Shown piece by piece: positions 1 through 7,545 of a stretch of DNA of 19,061 bases (position 1 is the stretch's first letter; the number at the start of each line of letters is the position of its first letter). This stretch comes from JAQVWU01 sp964628455 (GTDB lineage: Bacteria > Bacillota > Clostridia > Oscillospirales > CAG-272): assembly GCA_964628455.1 (NCBI GenBank), contig CAZVPD010000065.1, positions 1 through 19,061 of the forward strand. Reading direction: 5' to 3'. A model generated the notes under the pieces. The model was not told the origin of the DNA and did no database searches. It saw only the letters and a program-made list of their open reading frames with translations. Made by a program: the position numbers and the translations under genes.

Positions 1-1
1 C

Positions 2-262
2 ATTGCCGTTCTGCGAAGGAGAAAAAAGAAGCGTCCGGCGCAGGCTTCGTATTACAGCCCGCCGCCGGCGCAACCCCGTCCGCCGGAACAGACCCGCCCG
101 TCGGCGCAAACCCGTTATGCTGAACAATACCGTCCTCCGGAACAGTCCCCTCCGCCGGCGGAGCAGCCGCCGCCCGTGTATAAGAAAGCGTTCTGCCGAT
201 ACTGCGGTGCGAAACTCACCGGCACGCGCTTCTGTGAAAACTGCGGACATAAGGTCGAATGA
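2..262 (+). CDS. C-terminal part of a zinc-ribbon protein with proline-rich linker (5' truncated)
   Basis: The reading frame enters from the left edge and ends at TGA 260-262, giving the last 86 residues. It begins with a short hydrophobic stub followed by a run of Arg/Lys (LRRRKKKR), which suggests the cytoplasmic end of a membrane helix just outside the window. A long linker rich in Pro, Gln and Glu follows. The C-terminus is a zinc ribbon with two CxxC knuckles (CRYCGAKL and CENCGHKVE), as in the zinc_ribbon_2 family found at the ends of many Bacillota membrane proteins. Such ribbons usually bind one structural zinc; the function of the whole protein cannot be read from this part. The lipoprotein gene starts 43 bp downstream on the same strand, so the two may be co-transcribed. 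The frame assignment is firm; the family name is inferred from the cysteine pattern. Confidence 0.75.
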   Translation: MAVLRRRKKKRPAQASYYSPPPAQPRPPEQTRPSAQTRYAEQYRPPEQSPPPAEQPPPVYKKAFCRYCGAKLTGTRFCENCGHKVE

Positions 263-305
263 CCTTGAAAGCCGGCATTTTATCAAATACGAAAGGGAGA
301 TTTTT

Positions 306-839
306 ATGGATCTGCTAAAAAAAACGGCTGCGGCGGTGACCGCCGCGTCCATTGTCCTGCTTCTGTCCGGATGCGGCATGATCGCAGGCCTCTTTAACCG
401 GCTCCCCGAGGGCGTGATGCCGATGGAGGAGATCATCGGACAGGGGAAAAGCCCCGTGGAGGTCATAAGCGCGGGTGCTTTCACGGGGGTCGGGAACATG
501 GCGGTCGGAGCCGGTCCGACTGTAACGGTCACGCTGAAAAACGTCTCCGACAGGCAGCTCAAGATCATAGGCTGGACGGTGGTCAACATCAACAGCGAAG
601 GGAAGCCCTGCGCGCTTGCGACGGAGGAGACGGGATATTCCGATATTTACGGCATCGAGCCGGGCGAGGAGATCACCCTCGAGGCTTTCAGCTCGGATCC
701 GGAGACCGCGGACGTCAGGATCGTGATCAAAGACGTGACCTATGTTGCCGAAATGAACGGTCTTGAGATCAATATGAAGTGGGAGAACGAAAGCTATTAC
801 GCCGACATCGAGGGGATTCTTGCCGGATACGCCGGATGA
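306..839 (+). CDS. Secreted lipoprotein, unknown function (DUF5780-like beta domain)
   Basis: A 177-residue protein. The ATG at 306 is preceded by GGGAGA five bases upstream. Residues 1-23 form a lipoprotein signal peptide: Lys5-Lys6, a hydrophobic core and the lipobox LSGC with Cys23 as the lipidation site. The mature part has a segment (about residues 78-130) with alternating beta pattern, including TVTLKNVSDRQLKIIGWTVV, that resembles the DUF5780-type domain often found in small extracellular clostridial proteins, where a 'kNvSdk.ik' strand is followed by a turn with Pro-Gly-Glu. I do not recognise a catalytic motif. The protein probably sits on the outer face of the cytoplasmic membrane. 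A strong rho-independent terminator follows 27 bp after the stop, so this is the last gene of its transcript. Lipoprotein status is secure; the domain name is tentative. Confidence 0.8.
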   Translation: MDLLKKTAAAVTAASIVLLLSGCGMIAGLFNRLPEGVMPMEEIIGQGKSPVEVISAGAFTGVGNMAVGAGPTVTVTLKNVSDRQLKIIGWTVVNINSEGKPCALATEETGYSDIYGIEPGEEITLEAFSSDPETADVRIVIKDVTYVAEMNGLEINMKWENESYYADIEGILAGYAG

Positions 840-866
840 TCCCCTCCCGCAGTCCTGCGGACATAG

Positions 867-893
867 AAAAAGGCGGATCTCTCCGCCTTTTTT
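867..893. terminator. Bidirectional rho-independent terminator
   Basis: A perfect stem AGGCGGA (871-877) / TCCGCCT (882-888) with a TCTC loop is extended by AAAA/TTTT pairs. It ends in a T run on the plus strand and, read on the minus strand, also ends in five Ts. It would stop both the lipoprotein transcript and the 41-residue gene on the opposite strand. A second hairpin, AAAGCGC (894-900) / GCGCTTT (910-916), lies immediately next to it. Confidence 0.85.
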
Positions 894-917
894 AAAGCGC
901 TTTTTTTATGCGCTTTG

Positions 918-1043
918 TTATTTCGGCTTCTTTGCGGGCGCGGCTGCCGGGGCCTGTGTCTTTGCGGGTGCGGCCGCGGGCGCCGCGGGTTTTACGGCCG
1001 GTTTTTTCTTCTGCGCGGGTTTGTTCGGATTTTTGTCTCCCAT
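918..1043 (-). CDS. 41-residue Ala/Pro/Lys-rich basic small protein
   Basis: The ATG at 1043 (minus) has an excellent ribosome binding site, AAAGGAGAT, seven bases upstream, and the stop TAA lies at 918-920. The product begins MGDKNPNKPAQKKK and continues almost entirely as Ala, Pro and Lys with two near-repeats of an AAPAK-type unit. There is no hydrophobic segment, so it should be a disordered, strongly basic cytosolic peptide. The MGDK-N/S-P opening resembles a class of tiny Lys-rich bacterial proteins of unknown function, by recollection only. Many such sequences bind nucleic acid or ribosomes, but that is inference. Support for a real gene: a perfectly placed ribosome binding site, a terminator-quality hairpin after the stop, and no competing gene on the other strand. 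The low-complexity composition is the main reason for caution. Confidence 0.65.
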   Translation of the reverse strand: MGDKNPNKPAQKKKPAVKPAAPAAAPAKTQAPAAAPAKKPK

Positions 1044-1091
1044 GACGTATCTCCTTTCGGGTTTTTATATAGAATCAAAACAGCGGCTGTT

Positions 1092-2702
1092 TTAATCTTC
1101 GGTGACGGTGCCGCACCGGACGTAAACGGCTTTACCGCAGGCCCCGTCCGTAAAGCGGTTCCGGCGGAAGACGACCGTTTCGACATTGTCGGCAAGAAGA
1201 GGCGGGACGGTGCTGCCCCTGAATTCGTTGTTCTCTGCGGTGATGCGCTTATGGTAATACCTGCCCTCTTCGGAGGCCCTGCGGGGCACGACCTCCAGGA
1301 CGGCCGACCCCCACAGCCCGTGGCGGCAGCGGTCGAAGACGTTGCCCGTGAAGACGGCGTCGGTCGTGCCGCCCGACTCGTACCAGTATTCGCCGTCGGC
1401 TTCAAAAAGCGCCGCGGCTCCCGCCGTATGGAAAAGGCAGTCTTCGATCCGTATCTTCCCCCGCGCAGCGAGCAGCATGCCCCTGGCGCGGTTGTTGCGG
1501 ACGGTGCAGCGGCGGAAGAGGACGTCCGGACTGCGCGTGAGGTTTTCGATCAGGTCACCGGGCAGCGGGACCGCCCCGTCCTCGAAAACGAGCCTGATGA
1601 CCGACGTGTTCAGCGGCACGGCTTCTCTGACGGACGAAAACGATTTCGGCAGCAGGCTTTTCGGATCGAGGAAGGCGACCCTGTCCCCCTGTCCGAAGAG
1701 TTCGATGCCCGAGCTTTCGGCGTGCATGAACTTCGTCAGCGTGCAGGCGCCGTCCGACCGGATGATTTTGGTGTAGATCCCGTGGACGTTGAGGGCGTCG
1801 TCCAGCTGGTTCTCGAAGAGGCAGTCCTCCACACGGATCAGGCCGCTGCAGGCGACAAAGTGCACCGCGTCGCCGTTGAGCGAATAATGCCTGCCTTCGG
1901 GCGGGGTCACGCGCATGCGGGTGACGGTGATGTTCTCGCTGGCCTGCGCGATCAGCCCCATGCCGATGCAGCTGCGCAGTTCGGCACTGTCAATCACGAC
2001 ATCGCTGCAGCCGCACACGAAGATGCCGGCGCTGCGGCGCATGCATCCCAGCCACACGATGACGGCGCCCGGTTCGGGGCGGCGCTTCACGCCGTGAACG
2101 CGCAGGATATTGCCGGGCAGCAGTTCTTTCTCCGTCTCCTCCCAGCCGATGCCGAGGGTGTTGTCCGCCGTTCCCCCTGCGATCTCTCCGGTCGCCGGGT
2201 CGAACTCGACGTTCATGAAGAGTCTGTTGACCATGCCGTCCACGTCTGTGCAGAGGGTCTTTCCGAGCAGATAAAGGCCCGAAGAATAGTCTATGCGGAT
2301 GTCGCAGACATCGCCCGGAGCGGAAACGCCGTCTCCCGCGGCGGCGACCGTTCCCTCCGGATTGTAGGTGTCGGTCACGATGAGGGTGAAATTCAGAAGC
2401 CTGATGTTCTTCGAGCGCAGCAGGGCGAAGGGCAGCATCAGGCTGTCGATGACGAAAGTGCTCCCCCCGCCGTCGAGGGTGAAGTCCCGCATATCCTCCA
2501 GCAGAAAGGCGATGCGCTTGAGGCCGTTATACCCGTGGTTTGAGATGCAGAGCGTGCGTTCGGCCGCGCAGTCCGAGGTGAAATGATATTCTCCCCGGTC
2601 ATAGGAAAGGCGCGCCGCGCCTTTTTGCCTGCAGTAAGCGAGGGCTGCCGCCGTGTCGGCGGCGTTGTCCCCGGTCATAAAATCGCTGTAGCGGACATCC
2701 AT
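1092..2702 (-). CDS. Right-handed beta-helix protein, GH110 alpha-1,3-galactosidase-like
   Basis: A 536-residue protein. ATG at 2702 is chosen because GGAGGAG lies correctly upstream and a promoter sits directly before it; the frame stays open far upstream but without these signals. The sequence has the short repeating strands of a parallel beta-helix. Residues 276-310 contain NGDAVHF followed by FENQLDDALNVHGIY, which matches the core of family GH110 (exo-alpha-1,3-galactosidases that act on blood-group B and linear alpha-galactosyl ends). In that family the paired Asp (here 301-302) and a preceding Asp (here Asp278) are the proposed catalytic residues. A further repeat, RIEDCLF, appears at 418-424. 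No signal peptide is seen, whereas characterised GH110 enzymes are usually exported, so this one probably works in the cytoplasm or is a divergent relative. The substrate is not proven; a related beta-helix epimerase or lyase is the alternative. Confidence 0.7.
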   Translation of the reverse strand: MDVRYSDFMTGDNAADTAAALAYCRQKGAARLSYDRGEYHFTSDCAAERTLCISNHGYNGLKRIAFLLEDMRDFTLDGGGSTFVIDSLMLPFALLRSKNIRLLNFTLIVTDTYNPEGTVAAAGDGVSAPGDVCDIRIDYSSGLYLLGKTLCTDVDGMVNRLFMNVEFDPATGEIAGGTADNTLGIGWEETEKELLPGNILRVHGVKRRPEPGAVIVWLGCMRRSAGIFVCGCSDVVIDSAELRSCIGMGLIAQASENITVTRMRVTPPEGRHYSLNGDAVHFVACSGLIRVEDCLFENQLDDALNVHGIYTKIIRSDGACTLTKFMHAESSGIELFGQGDRVAFLDPKSLLPKSFSSVREAVPLNTSVIRLVFEDGAVPLPGDLIENLTRSPDVLFRRCTVRNNRARGMLLAARGKIRIEDCLFHTAGAAALFEADGEYWYESGGTTDAVFTGNVFDRCRHGLWGSAVLEVVPRRASEEGRYYHKRITAENNEFRGSTVPPLLADNVETVVFRRNRFTDGACGKAVYVRCGTVTED

Positions 2703-2727
2703 AACTGATACTCCTCCGGTTACGTTC

Positions 2728-2756
2728 AGTATAGCACGGAAGGCGCGGAATTGCAA
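2728..2756 (-). promoter_or_regulatory. Sigma-A-type promoter for the GH110-like gene
   Basis: On the minus strand: TTGCAA (-35, 2756-2751), 17-bp spacer, TATACT (-10, 2733-2728), with TG one base before the -10 (extended -10). Transcription would begin near 2721, leaving a short leader that holds the ribosome binding site GGAGGAG. Confidence 0.75.
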
Positions 2757-2781
2757 CAGCAATCGGTGAAGGCAAAACCTG

Positions 2782-2807
2782 AGGGAGCGGAATCCGTTCC
2801 GCTCCCT
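2782..2807. terminator. Hairpin between DUF4153 and GH110-like genes
   Basis: A perfect 10-bp stem, GGGAGCGGAA (2783-2792) / TTCCGCTCCC (2797-2806), with loop TCCG. The T tract is weak on both sides (TTT on plus; a GGTTTT a few bases later on minus). It most likely ends the DUF4153 transcript coming from the right, which has its stop at 2873. Confidence 0.5.
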
Positions 2808-2820
2808 TTCGGTTAAACCC

Positions 2821-2851
2821 GCGGGGCGTAAATATTGAGGAGTCGCCCCGC
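2821..2851. repeat. Inverted repeat just after the DUF4153 stop
   Basis: GCGGGGCG (2821-2828) and CGCCCCGC (2844-2851) are perfect 8-bp arms around a 15-base loop. On the minus strand it lies 21 bp beyond the DUF4153 stop codon and upstream of the better hairpin at 2782-2807. It has no T tract of its own; it may stabilise the transcript end. Confidence 0.45.
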
Positions 2852-2872
2852 CGGACAGGCTGAAGCGGCGGC

Positions 2873-4651
2873 TTATTTCAGCGAGAACAGAAGAAAACCG
2901 CTGAGCCAGCTCGAGGTTTCGAACGAAGACGAGTAGATGTTCGCGCTGCTGACGATGATGCGCAGACGGACGGCGTCGCTCTCGTAGTCGAAGGTCATCA
3001 TTTCGGCGGTCACGGCCGCTTTCTCGCTGGAGGGTGTGACAAGGGCGATCCTGTCGAACAGCTCGCCGATCGGGACGGCGATCAGTTCGCCGCCGCCGTC
3101 GTCCGTGATCTTCAGCGTTCCCGTCATACCTTTGATGTCGAGGGAGACCGTATAGGTCCTGCCTCCGATCTCCGCTTTGCCGTATTCCGCGGCGGTCCTC
3201 GTGTCGGGCAGACCGAAGTCGATCAGGCACATGGAATCGTAGCCGGCGACCGGAAAGAGTTCTCCCCTGCTCAGTTCGTAATATTTTTCGGTCTGGATCC
3301 CCGGAGTGAAAGCGTGCTCCGGCTTAAAACCGAAAGCCTTTTCGAAAACGTCGTAATTTGCGTAGTCCGCGGGGATGTAGGAGGGCAGGTTGCCTCTGCC
3401 GATGTTTGACAGATACAGGACGGAGGTGCTGACGGCGAGTTTGTCTTCTTCGGGTATGTCGGGATTCGGGGTGACTGTGTCGCCCGAAAGCATATTGTTT
3501 CTCTCAAGCGTGTCCCGGAGCACGGACTTCTGGCTTGCGAAGCTCACCGGGAACGCTCCTGCAAAGGGCAGGATGCAGACCAGGGCGAAGCAGACGGCCA
3601 GCACGGCCGTGATCCCGTTTTTACGGACGGGGAGCATGAAGAGCAGAATGCCGCAGATCACCGCGTATAGCCCGAACATCAGCACGAAATACCTCCCGTG
3701 CACGATGCCGAGGGTACTGACGGTGATCGCGGAGGAAACGATCTGGAAGAAAGCGATAAAAGTCAGGAATATCGGGAAGAATTTCCTGAAGAACAGGGTG
3801 AAGCGGTTATCGAGCCTGCTCACCAGGATGTAGAGGATAAGCACCGCGATACAGTAGGAAAGCAGCAGCGGTTCAAGCAGGTTGTCGTTCCAGCTGCCGG
3901 CGACGGCGGTTTTGATGATGTAGGCAAGCAGCACGAGGGTGTAGGCCGATGCCAGCGGGACCAGGATATAGGAAAGCACCACTTCCAGGAATTTCGGGTA
4001 TGCGGAAGCTTTTTTTACTTTTTCGTTTTCCGGGTCGTCTTTGCGGAAGACCGGGATGAGGGAAAGGAAGAGCATCGGAGCCCAGACGAGCCAGATGTAG
4101 ACGGCCGTGTGTTCGAAGAAAGTTTCGCCGAGGTTGAAGAGCAGGGTGTCGACCGCGACCAGGATCAGGGAGATGCCGCCGAACAGGATCCCCGTATAGA
4201 ACGCCGCCGTGAAGAGCGCTTTGAAGACGCTGATAAAAACGACGTTGAAATCCGCGTTCCCCCTGAACGAAGGGATCCAGATAAATGCGATAAAAAGGGC
4301 AAAAACACCCGTCGCCGTGTTGACCGCGATGACGGTGTCGATATCCGCGGCGCCGCGGATAAGAAGGTAGTGGCCGGCCGCGAGTGCGGCGGCGGCGGCG
4401 TACAGCAGGATCCTTATGGGAAATTTGCCGCCCGCGCGCTCGGAGAGCACCTGCGCGGCGAGAAAGCAGAATGCGGCAAACGCAAGGGAGAGCATTTCGG
4501 TGCCGTAGTCTTCGTTTGTTTCGATGCTTACGGACATCAGTACGGCAAGGGCCAGGAGGATAAGAAAAGTTCCCGGAAAGCGGGTGATCGCAACGGCGAC
4601 ATCGCCGAGTTTGCCGCGGACGGCAGCAAGCAGTTTCACAGCATTCACCAT
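2873..4651 (-). CDS. DUF4153 polytopic membrane protein
   Basis: A 592-residue protein. About twelve hydrophobic segments fill residues 25-370, followed by a soluble tail of some 220 residues that is probably outside the membrane. The membrane part contains the typical blocks of DUF4153: ALFTAAFYTGILFGG, then YIWLVWAPMLFLSLIP, then YPKFLEVVLSYILVPLASAY with the AYIIK segment. Family members are widespread in Bacillota and their function is unknown; some lie next to two-component or sigma-factor genes. The start is not certain: ATG 4651 has only AGG directly adjacent, while GTG codons two and five positions inside would leave better spacing from ACAGGA. The difference is only a few residues. 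A strong promoter lies immediately upstream. The gene is probably monocistronic, since hairpins and a separate promoter lie between it and the next gene. Confidence 0.8.
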   Translation of the reverse strand: MVNAVKLLAAVRGKLGDVAVAITRFPGTFLILLALAVLMSVSIETNEDYGTEMLSLAFAAFCFLAAQVLSERAGGKFPIRILLYAAAAALAAGHYLLIRGAADIDTVIAVNTATGVFALFIAFIWIPSFRGNADFNVVFISVFKALFTAAFYTGILFGGISLILVAVDTLLFNLGETFFEHTAVYIWLVWAPMLFLSLIPVFRKDDPENEKVKKASAYPKFLEVVLSYILVPLASAYTLVLLAYIIKTAVAGSWNDNLLEPLLLSYCIAVLILYILVSRLDNRFTLFFRKFFPIFLTFIAFFQIVSSAITVSTLGIVHGRYFVLMFGLYAVICGILLFMLPVRKNGITAVLAVCFALVCILPFAGAFPVSFASQKSVLRDTLERNNMLSGDTVTPNPDIPEEDKLAVSTSVLYLSNIGRGNLPSYIPADYANYDVFEKAFGFKPEHAFTPGIQTEKYYELSRGELFPVAGYDSMCLIDFGLPDTRTAAEYGKAEIGGRTYTVSLDIKGMTGTLKITDDGGGELIAVPIGELFDRIALVTPSSEKAAVTAEMMTFDYESDAVRLRIIVSSANIYSSSFETSSWLSGFLLFSLK

Positions 4652-4693
4652 CCTGTCATAAACGTCAAAAAATCGTAAAGTCCTTCTGTTTAC

Positions 4694-4722
4694 AGTATAT
4701 CACCGAATGAGGTTAAAATCAA
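4694..4722 (-). promoter_or_regulatory. Promoter for the DUF4153 gene
   Basis: On the minus strand: TTGATT (-35, 4722-4717), 17-bp spacer, TATACT (-10, 4699-4694), with TG one base upstream of the -10. The distance to the start at 4651 leaves a leader of about 35 nt. Confidence 0.7.
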
Positions 4723-4856
4723 GAGATAATGTGAAAAATGCATAAAAGAAACATTCCGCGGGGGCGGGAAAAGCATGTTTCAAGCGGGTTTGCCGGCGGT
4801 ATTTACCCGGCGGACGAACGTGACAGGTGCACACGGACAAATTGTTGCCCGCCTGC

Positions 4857-4885
4857 TTGACTTATGGGCAAAAGCGGAGTATGAT
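4857..4885 (+). promoter_or_regulatory. Promoter for the MFS transporter/DUF188 operon
   Basis: TTGACT (4857-4862), 17-bp spacer, TATGAT (4880-4885). It sits 32 bp upstream of the transporter ATG, so the leader would be about 25 nt. Very close to consensus. Confidence 0.75.
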
Positions 4886-4917
4886 GATAGAAATGTGTTC
4901 CGAACGGGGTTTACGCG

Positions 4918-6129
4918 ATGTCGAATTATATAAAGTTCTGGCTCAGAAACGCGCTGTATGCGACGGCGGTCCTCTTTTTCGGCGGAACGGTCATTCAGAC
5001 CTTCCTGATGCGTCAGGGGATCGGCAGCGGTGCCGTCGGCGTCTACACGACCGTTCTCAATGCCGTCAATGTTCTGACCTCGATGTTCTTTTCGGGCATG
5101 GCGGACAGAAAGAAGAATATAACGGGCATCATCACCCGCCTGATGCTGCCCGTGGCCGGCCTGTATCTCGGTTTTGTCCCCCTGTGCCTTTTTTTCACGG
5201 GCTCCCCGGCCGTGACATTCTGGACCGTGCTGATTTTGGGGACGGTGCAGTCGTTTTTCATAGCGCTGCGCACCGTGTTCGAATACAAGCTCCCGTACAG
5301 GATCATCGAGATCGAAAATTACGGCAGGCTCGCCGCCGCCGACGGGGTCATCTCGGGCGTCTTCGGGATCCTTTCGAGCGCTTTGCTTTCCTGTTTGTTT
5401 GATGCTTTTCCGTTTTATCCCGTGATGACCGGCGGATTTATCGCCGCCGCGGTGCTGACCGCGGCCGCCGCGCTGGTCAACCGTACCCTGAGGGACACGG
5501 GCGGTCCGCCTGAGGTCCGGGACGGCCGTTCTCCGAAAGCGGTGAACGTCCTTCAGCTGCTCAGGCTGCCCGTTTTCCGGCGGCTGATCCCGGCGAACTT
5601 CATGCGCGGCCTGTCTGCGGGGGTGATCGGCATGACCGCCGTGATCGCGATCGCGGGCGGTAAGTTTTCGCAGTCGTCCACGGCCGTCCTGGTCATCGCG
5701 CTGTCGGCCGCAAACCTATCGGGCAGCCTCTTTTTCGCCGCGTTTTCGAAAAGGATCGACGGCAGGATCCTGTGCCTGGCCTCAAGCGCGGTGATGGCGG
5801 TCTTTGCCCTGATCGACGCGGGCGGCGAAACCCTGTTTGTCGTCCTTTATTTTATCGTCTGCATGGGGAAGATCGTTTTCGATTATGCCGTCCCGACTCT
5901 TCTGTATCAGGTGGTCGGCTATGAGATCGCCGGGAGCTATCATGCGTGGCGGTTGATTTTGACGACGGCAGGGACCGCGGCGGCCGCCACGCTGACAGGC
6001 TATCTGATCGCCGATGTGCCGGCTGTCTGTCTGCTCGCCGGCGCCGTGGTCTTTCAGCTTCTGAGCGGGTGGGTCTATTTCGCCTCCCCCGTGCTGCGCC
6101 CGAGGCGCGCGGAGATGAGGCGGCCGTGA
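4918..6129 (+). CDS. MFS-type membrane transporter
   Basis: A 403-residue polytopic membrane protein with about ten to twelve hydrophobic helices. Between helices 2 and 3 lies FSGMADRKKN, equivalent to the GxxxDRxxR loop that marks the major facilitator superfamily. The halves are joined by a hydrophilic stretch around residues 190-215 (NRTLRDTGGPPEVRDGRSPK). ATG 4918 is the only start in frame after an upstream stop at 4888-4890, although its ribosome binding site (around GGGG at 4906-4909) is weak. The substrate cannot be told; MFS proteins of this size are often drug or small-metabolite exporters. The stop codon overlaps the GTG start of the next gene in the sequence GTGA, so the two are translationally coupled. 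Confidence 0.8.
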   Translation: MSNYIKFWLRNALYATAVLFFGGTVIQTFLMRQGIGSGAVGVYTTVLNAVNVLTSMFFSGMADRKKNITGIITRLMLPVAGLYLGFVPLCLFFTGSPAVTFWTVLILGTVQSFFIALRTVFEYKLPYRIIEIENYGRLAAADGVISGVFGILSSALLSCLFDAFPFYPVMTGGFIAAAVLTAAAALVNRTLRDTGGPPEVRDGRSPKAVNVLQLLRLPVFRRLIPANFMRGLSAGVIGMTAVIAIAGGKFSQSSTAVLVIALSAANLSGSLFFAAFSKRIDGRILCLASSAVMAVFALIDAGGETLFVVLYFIVCMGKIVFDYAVPTLLYQVVGYEIAGSYHAWRLILTTAGTAAAATLTGYLIADVPAVCLLAGAVVFQLLSGWVYFASPVLRPRRAEMRRP

Positions 6130-6593
6130 CAATTTACATCGACGGGGACGCGTGTCCGGTCGTGCGCGAGACCGAAGCGATCGCCCGCTTTTTTAAGATC
6201 GGGGTCGTGCTGCTGTATGACACGAACCATGTATACGATCCGGATTATGCCGAAGCCGTCGTCATCGGAGCCGGAGCGGACAGCGTGGATTTCGCGCTTG
6301 TGAACAGGCTCGCACCCGGCGACATCGCTGTCACGCAGGATTACGGCGTCGCGGCGATGGCGCTCAGCCGGAGAGCGTATGCGATCCATCCCGGCGGGAT
6401 GATCTATACGGACGAAAACATCGGCGGGCTGCTGTCCGAAAGGCACAGGTCGAAGGAGGCGCGCCGCGCTTCGGCGAAAAACCATGGGAAAGGGCCCCGC
6501 AAACGCACGGCTGAAGATGACAGCCGTTTTGCGGAGTCCCTTACAAAGCTGATCCTGAAAATGACGGGCAGGCCGCCCGCCGGGTCCGGGTGA
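6126..6593 (+). CDS. YaiI/YqxD family protein (DUF188/UPF0178)
   Basis: A 155-residue protein starting at GTG 6126, which overlaps the upstream stop by four bases (GTGA). The opening TIYIDGDACPVV is the family signature, followed by the VIGAGADSVDFALVN and GDIAVTQDYGVAAMAL blocks and a basic C-terminal third (residues about 105-140). The family has a PIN/NYN-like nuclease fold with acidic residues at the strand ends (here Asp6, Asp8, and Asp in DYG), but no reaction has been firmly assigned to it. The length matches the usual 150 or so residues. It is a soluble cytosolic protein, and its coupling to a transporter is probably organisational rather than functional. Family identification is firm. 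Confidence 0.9.
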   Translation: MTIYIDGDACPVVRETEAIARFFKIGVVLLYDTNHVYDPDYAEAVVIGAGADSVDFALVNRLAPGDIAVTQDYGVAAMALSRRAYAIHPGGMIYTDENIGGLLSERHRSKEARRASAKNHGKGPRKRTAEDDSRFAESLTKLILKMTGRPPAGSG

Positions 6594-6698
6594 CCCGGGA
6601 TTCGAAATTCCGGACACTGGGATAAAACCGTATGTGAAATTCTGCGGTCCGTCCGTAGGACTTTTCGGGAATGCCCTGTAAAACATACCCCGTTTCTG

Positions 6699-6727
6699 TT
6701 GACAAGGTTTCGGCTTTGTGTTAAAAT
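6699..6727 (+). promoter_or_regulatory. Consensus promoter for the DUF6125 gene
   Basis: TTGACA (6699-6704), 17-bp spacer, TAAAAT (6722-6727). The start codon is at 6765, giving a leader of roughly 30 nt that carries AAAGGCGG as ribosome binding site. Confidence 0.8.
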
Positions 6728-6764
6728 AGGGTCAATTTCAGATTTATGGATAAAGGCGGTTCTT

Positions 6765-7283
6765 ATGGCAAATAAAGTAATCGAACAGCTGGATAAAGCG
6801 GATCTGTTAAAGCTGATTGACATCTACTCAAGAAACTGGCTTGCGCTGGACGGAGTCTGGTTCCAGTCGGTCGAGGCGAAATACGGCATGGATGAAGCGA
6901 TCGAACACGATAAGAACGCATGGCGGATCTTTACGGTGATTGAAGCCAAAAGGATCAAAGAATTTCTGCAGCTGCCCGAACAAGCCGGGATCGAAGGTCT
7001 GAAGCAGGCGCTCGAATACCGGCTGTACGCGAACCTCAACCGGTATGAAATGATTTCCGAAGGGAACACGCTGATTTTCAGGACACTCGACTGCCGCGTT
7101 CAGAGTGCCAGAAAAAGAAAAGGGATGGCATACCATCCCTGTAAATCCGTGGGCATCATCGAGTATACGAATTTCGCCAAAACGATCGACGACCGCATCG
7201 GATGCGAAGCGATCAGCTGCTGGCCCGACTGCACGGATGAATCGTGCAGCTGTTCGTGGAAGTTCACGCTCGGCGTCAGCTGA
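6765..7283 (+). CDS. DUF6125 family cysteine-rich protein
   Basis: A 172-residue soluble protein; ATG 6765 follows AAAGGCGG and a consensus promoter. The N-terminal half is helical and charged (LLKLIDIYSRNWLALDGVWF, then KYGMDEAIEHDKNAW), followed by the strand NTLIFRTLDCRVQSARKRKG. The C-terminal third holds seven cysteines in all: Cys110, 126, 147, 152, 156, 161 and 163, ending CxCSWKFTL. This arrangement matches, from memory, the DUF6125 family of anaerobic bacteria and archaea, whose role is unknown. The conserved cysteine array suggests a metal or iron-sulfur site, which is inference. The gene is monocistronic and its last 8 bp overlap the end of a small convergent gene. Confidence 0.75.
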   Translation: MANKVIEQLDKADLLKLIDIYSRNWLALDGVWFQSVEAKYGMDEAIEHDKNAWRIFTVIEAKRIKEFLQLPEQAGIEGLKQALEYRLYANLNRYEMISEGNTLIFRTLDCRVQSARKRKGMAYHPCKSVGIIEYTNFAKTIDDRIGCEAISCWPDCTDESCSCSWKFTLGVS

Positions 7284-7521
7284 TTTTTGCGGCTTCTTTT
7301 TTTGGAGCGCCGAAAATTCCGGATCCGATCAGTTTGCCCGGCCCGGTTTCCCGTGCGATCAGGCGGGCTGTCTCCCGCGGCATACCGGCCTTCACGAGGT
7401 TTTGAATCAGAATAAACCTGTACCGCAGATAAACGGCAAGCAGCCATAAAGCGATAAAGGGCAGAAAGATCAGGAAAAGCAGGCATTTCAGGATAAACCA
7501 AAGGATGTAAACGATATTCAT
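7276..7521 (-). CDS. Small single-span membrane protein with LVxxGxPxExA motif
   Basis: An 81-residue protein. The ATG at 7521 has AAAGAGA just upstream. Residues 3-32 are almost wholly hydrophobic (one long or two tightly packed membrane segments), then RYR, then a soluble tail. The tail carries NLVKAGMPRETARLIARE, a segment closely related to one in the protein encoded just upstream (ELVESGIPQEEALKMAKD). I do not recognise a named family. The gene lies 24 bp downstream of that neighbour on the same strand, so they form a two-gene operon; the membrane protein could anchor the soluble one. The stop overlaps the end of the DUF6125 gene by 8 bp, with no separate terminator. Confidence 0.65.
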   Translation of the reverse strand: MNIVYILWFILKCLLFLIFLPFIALWLLAVYLRYRFILIQNLVKAGMPRETARLIARETGPGKLIGSGIFGAPKKEAAKIS

Positions 7522-7545
7522 TCTCTTTACCGCCCCCGATACCGT

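Noticed and set aside
915..2543. A 542-codon open frame on the plus strand opposite the GH110-like gene.
   Set aside because: It is the antisense shadow of a GC-rich coding sequence: composition is Arg/Asp/Gly/Ala-rich, there is no ribosome binding site, and the minus strand has a promoter, ribosome binding site and family motifs.
2703..3230. N-terminal extension of the GH110-like frame to 712 residues.
   Set aside because: It runs through a promoter, two hairpins and the end of the DUF4153 gene. The ATG at 2702 has a clear ribosome binding site.
3698..4678. A 326-codon plus-strand frame opposite the DUF4153 gene.
   Set aside because: Very rich in Asp, Glu, Arg and Gly, as expected for the complement of a membrane protein gene; no start signals.
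6586..6665. Short hairpins after the DUF188 gene (CCGGG/CCCGG at 6586-6598 and GTCC/GGAC at 6651-6661) as a terminator.
   Set aside because: Stems are only 4-5 bp; the first has no T tract and the second only a short one, so a terminator cannot be claimed.
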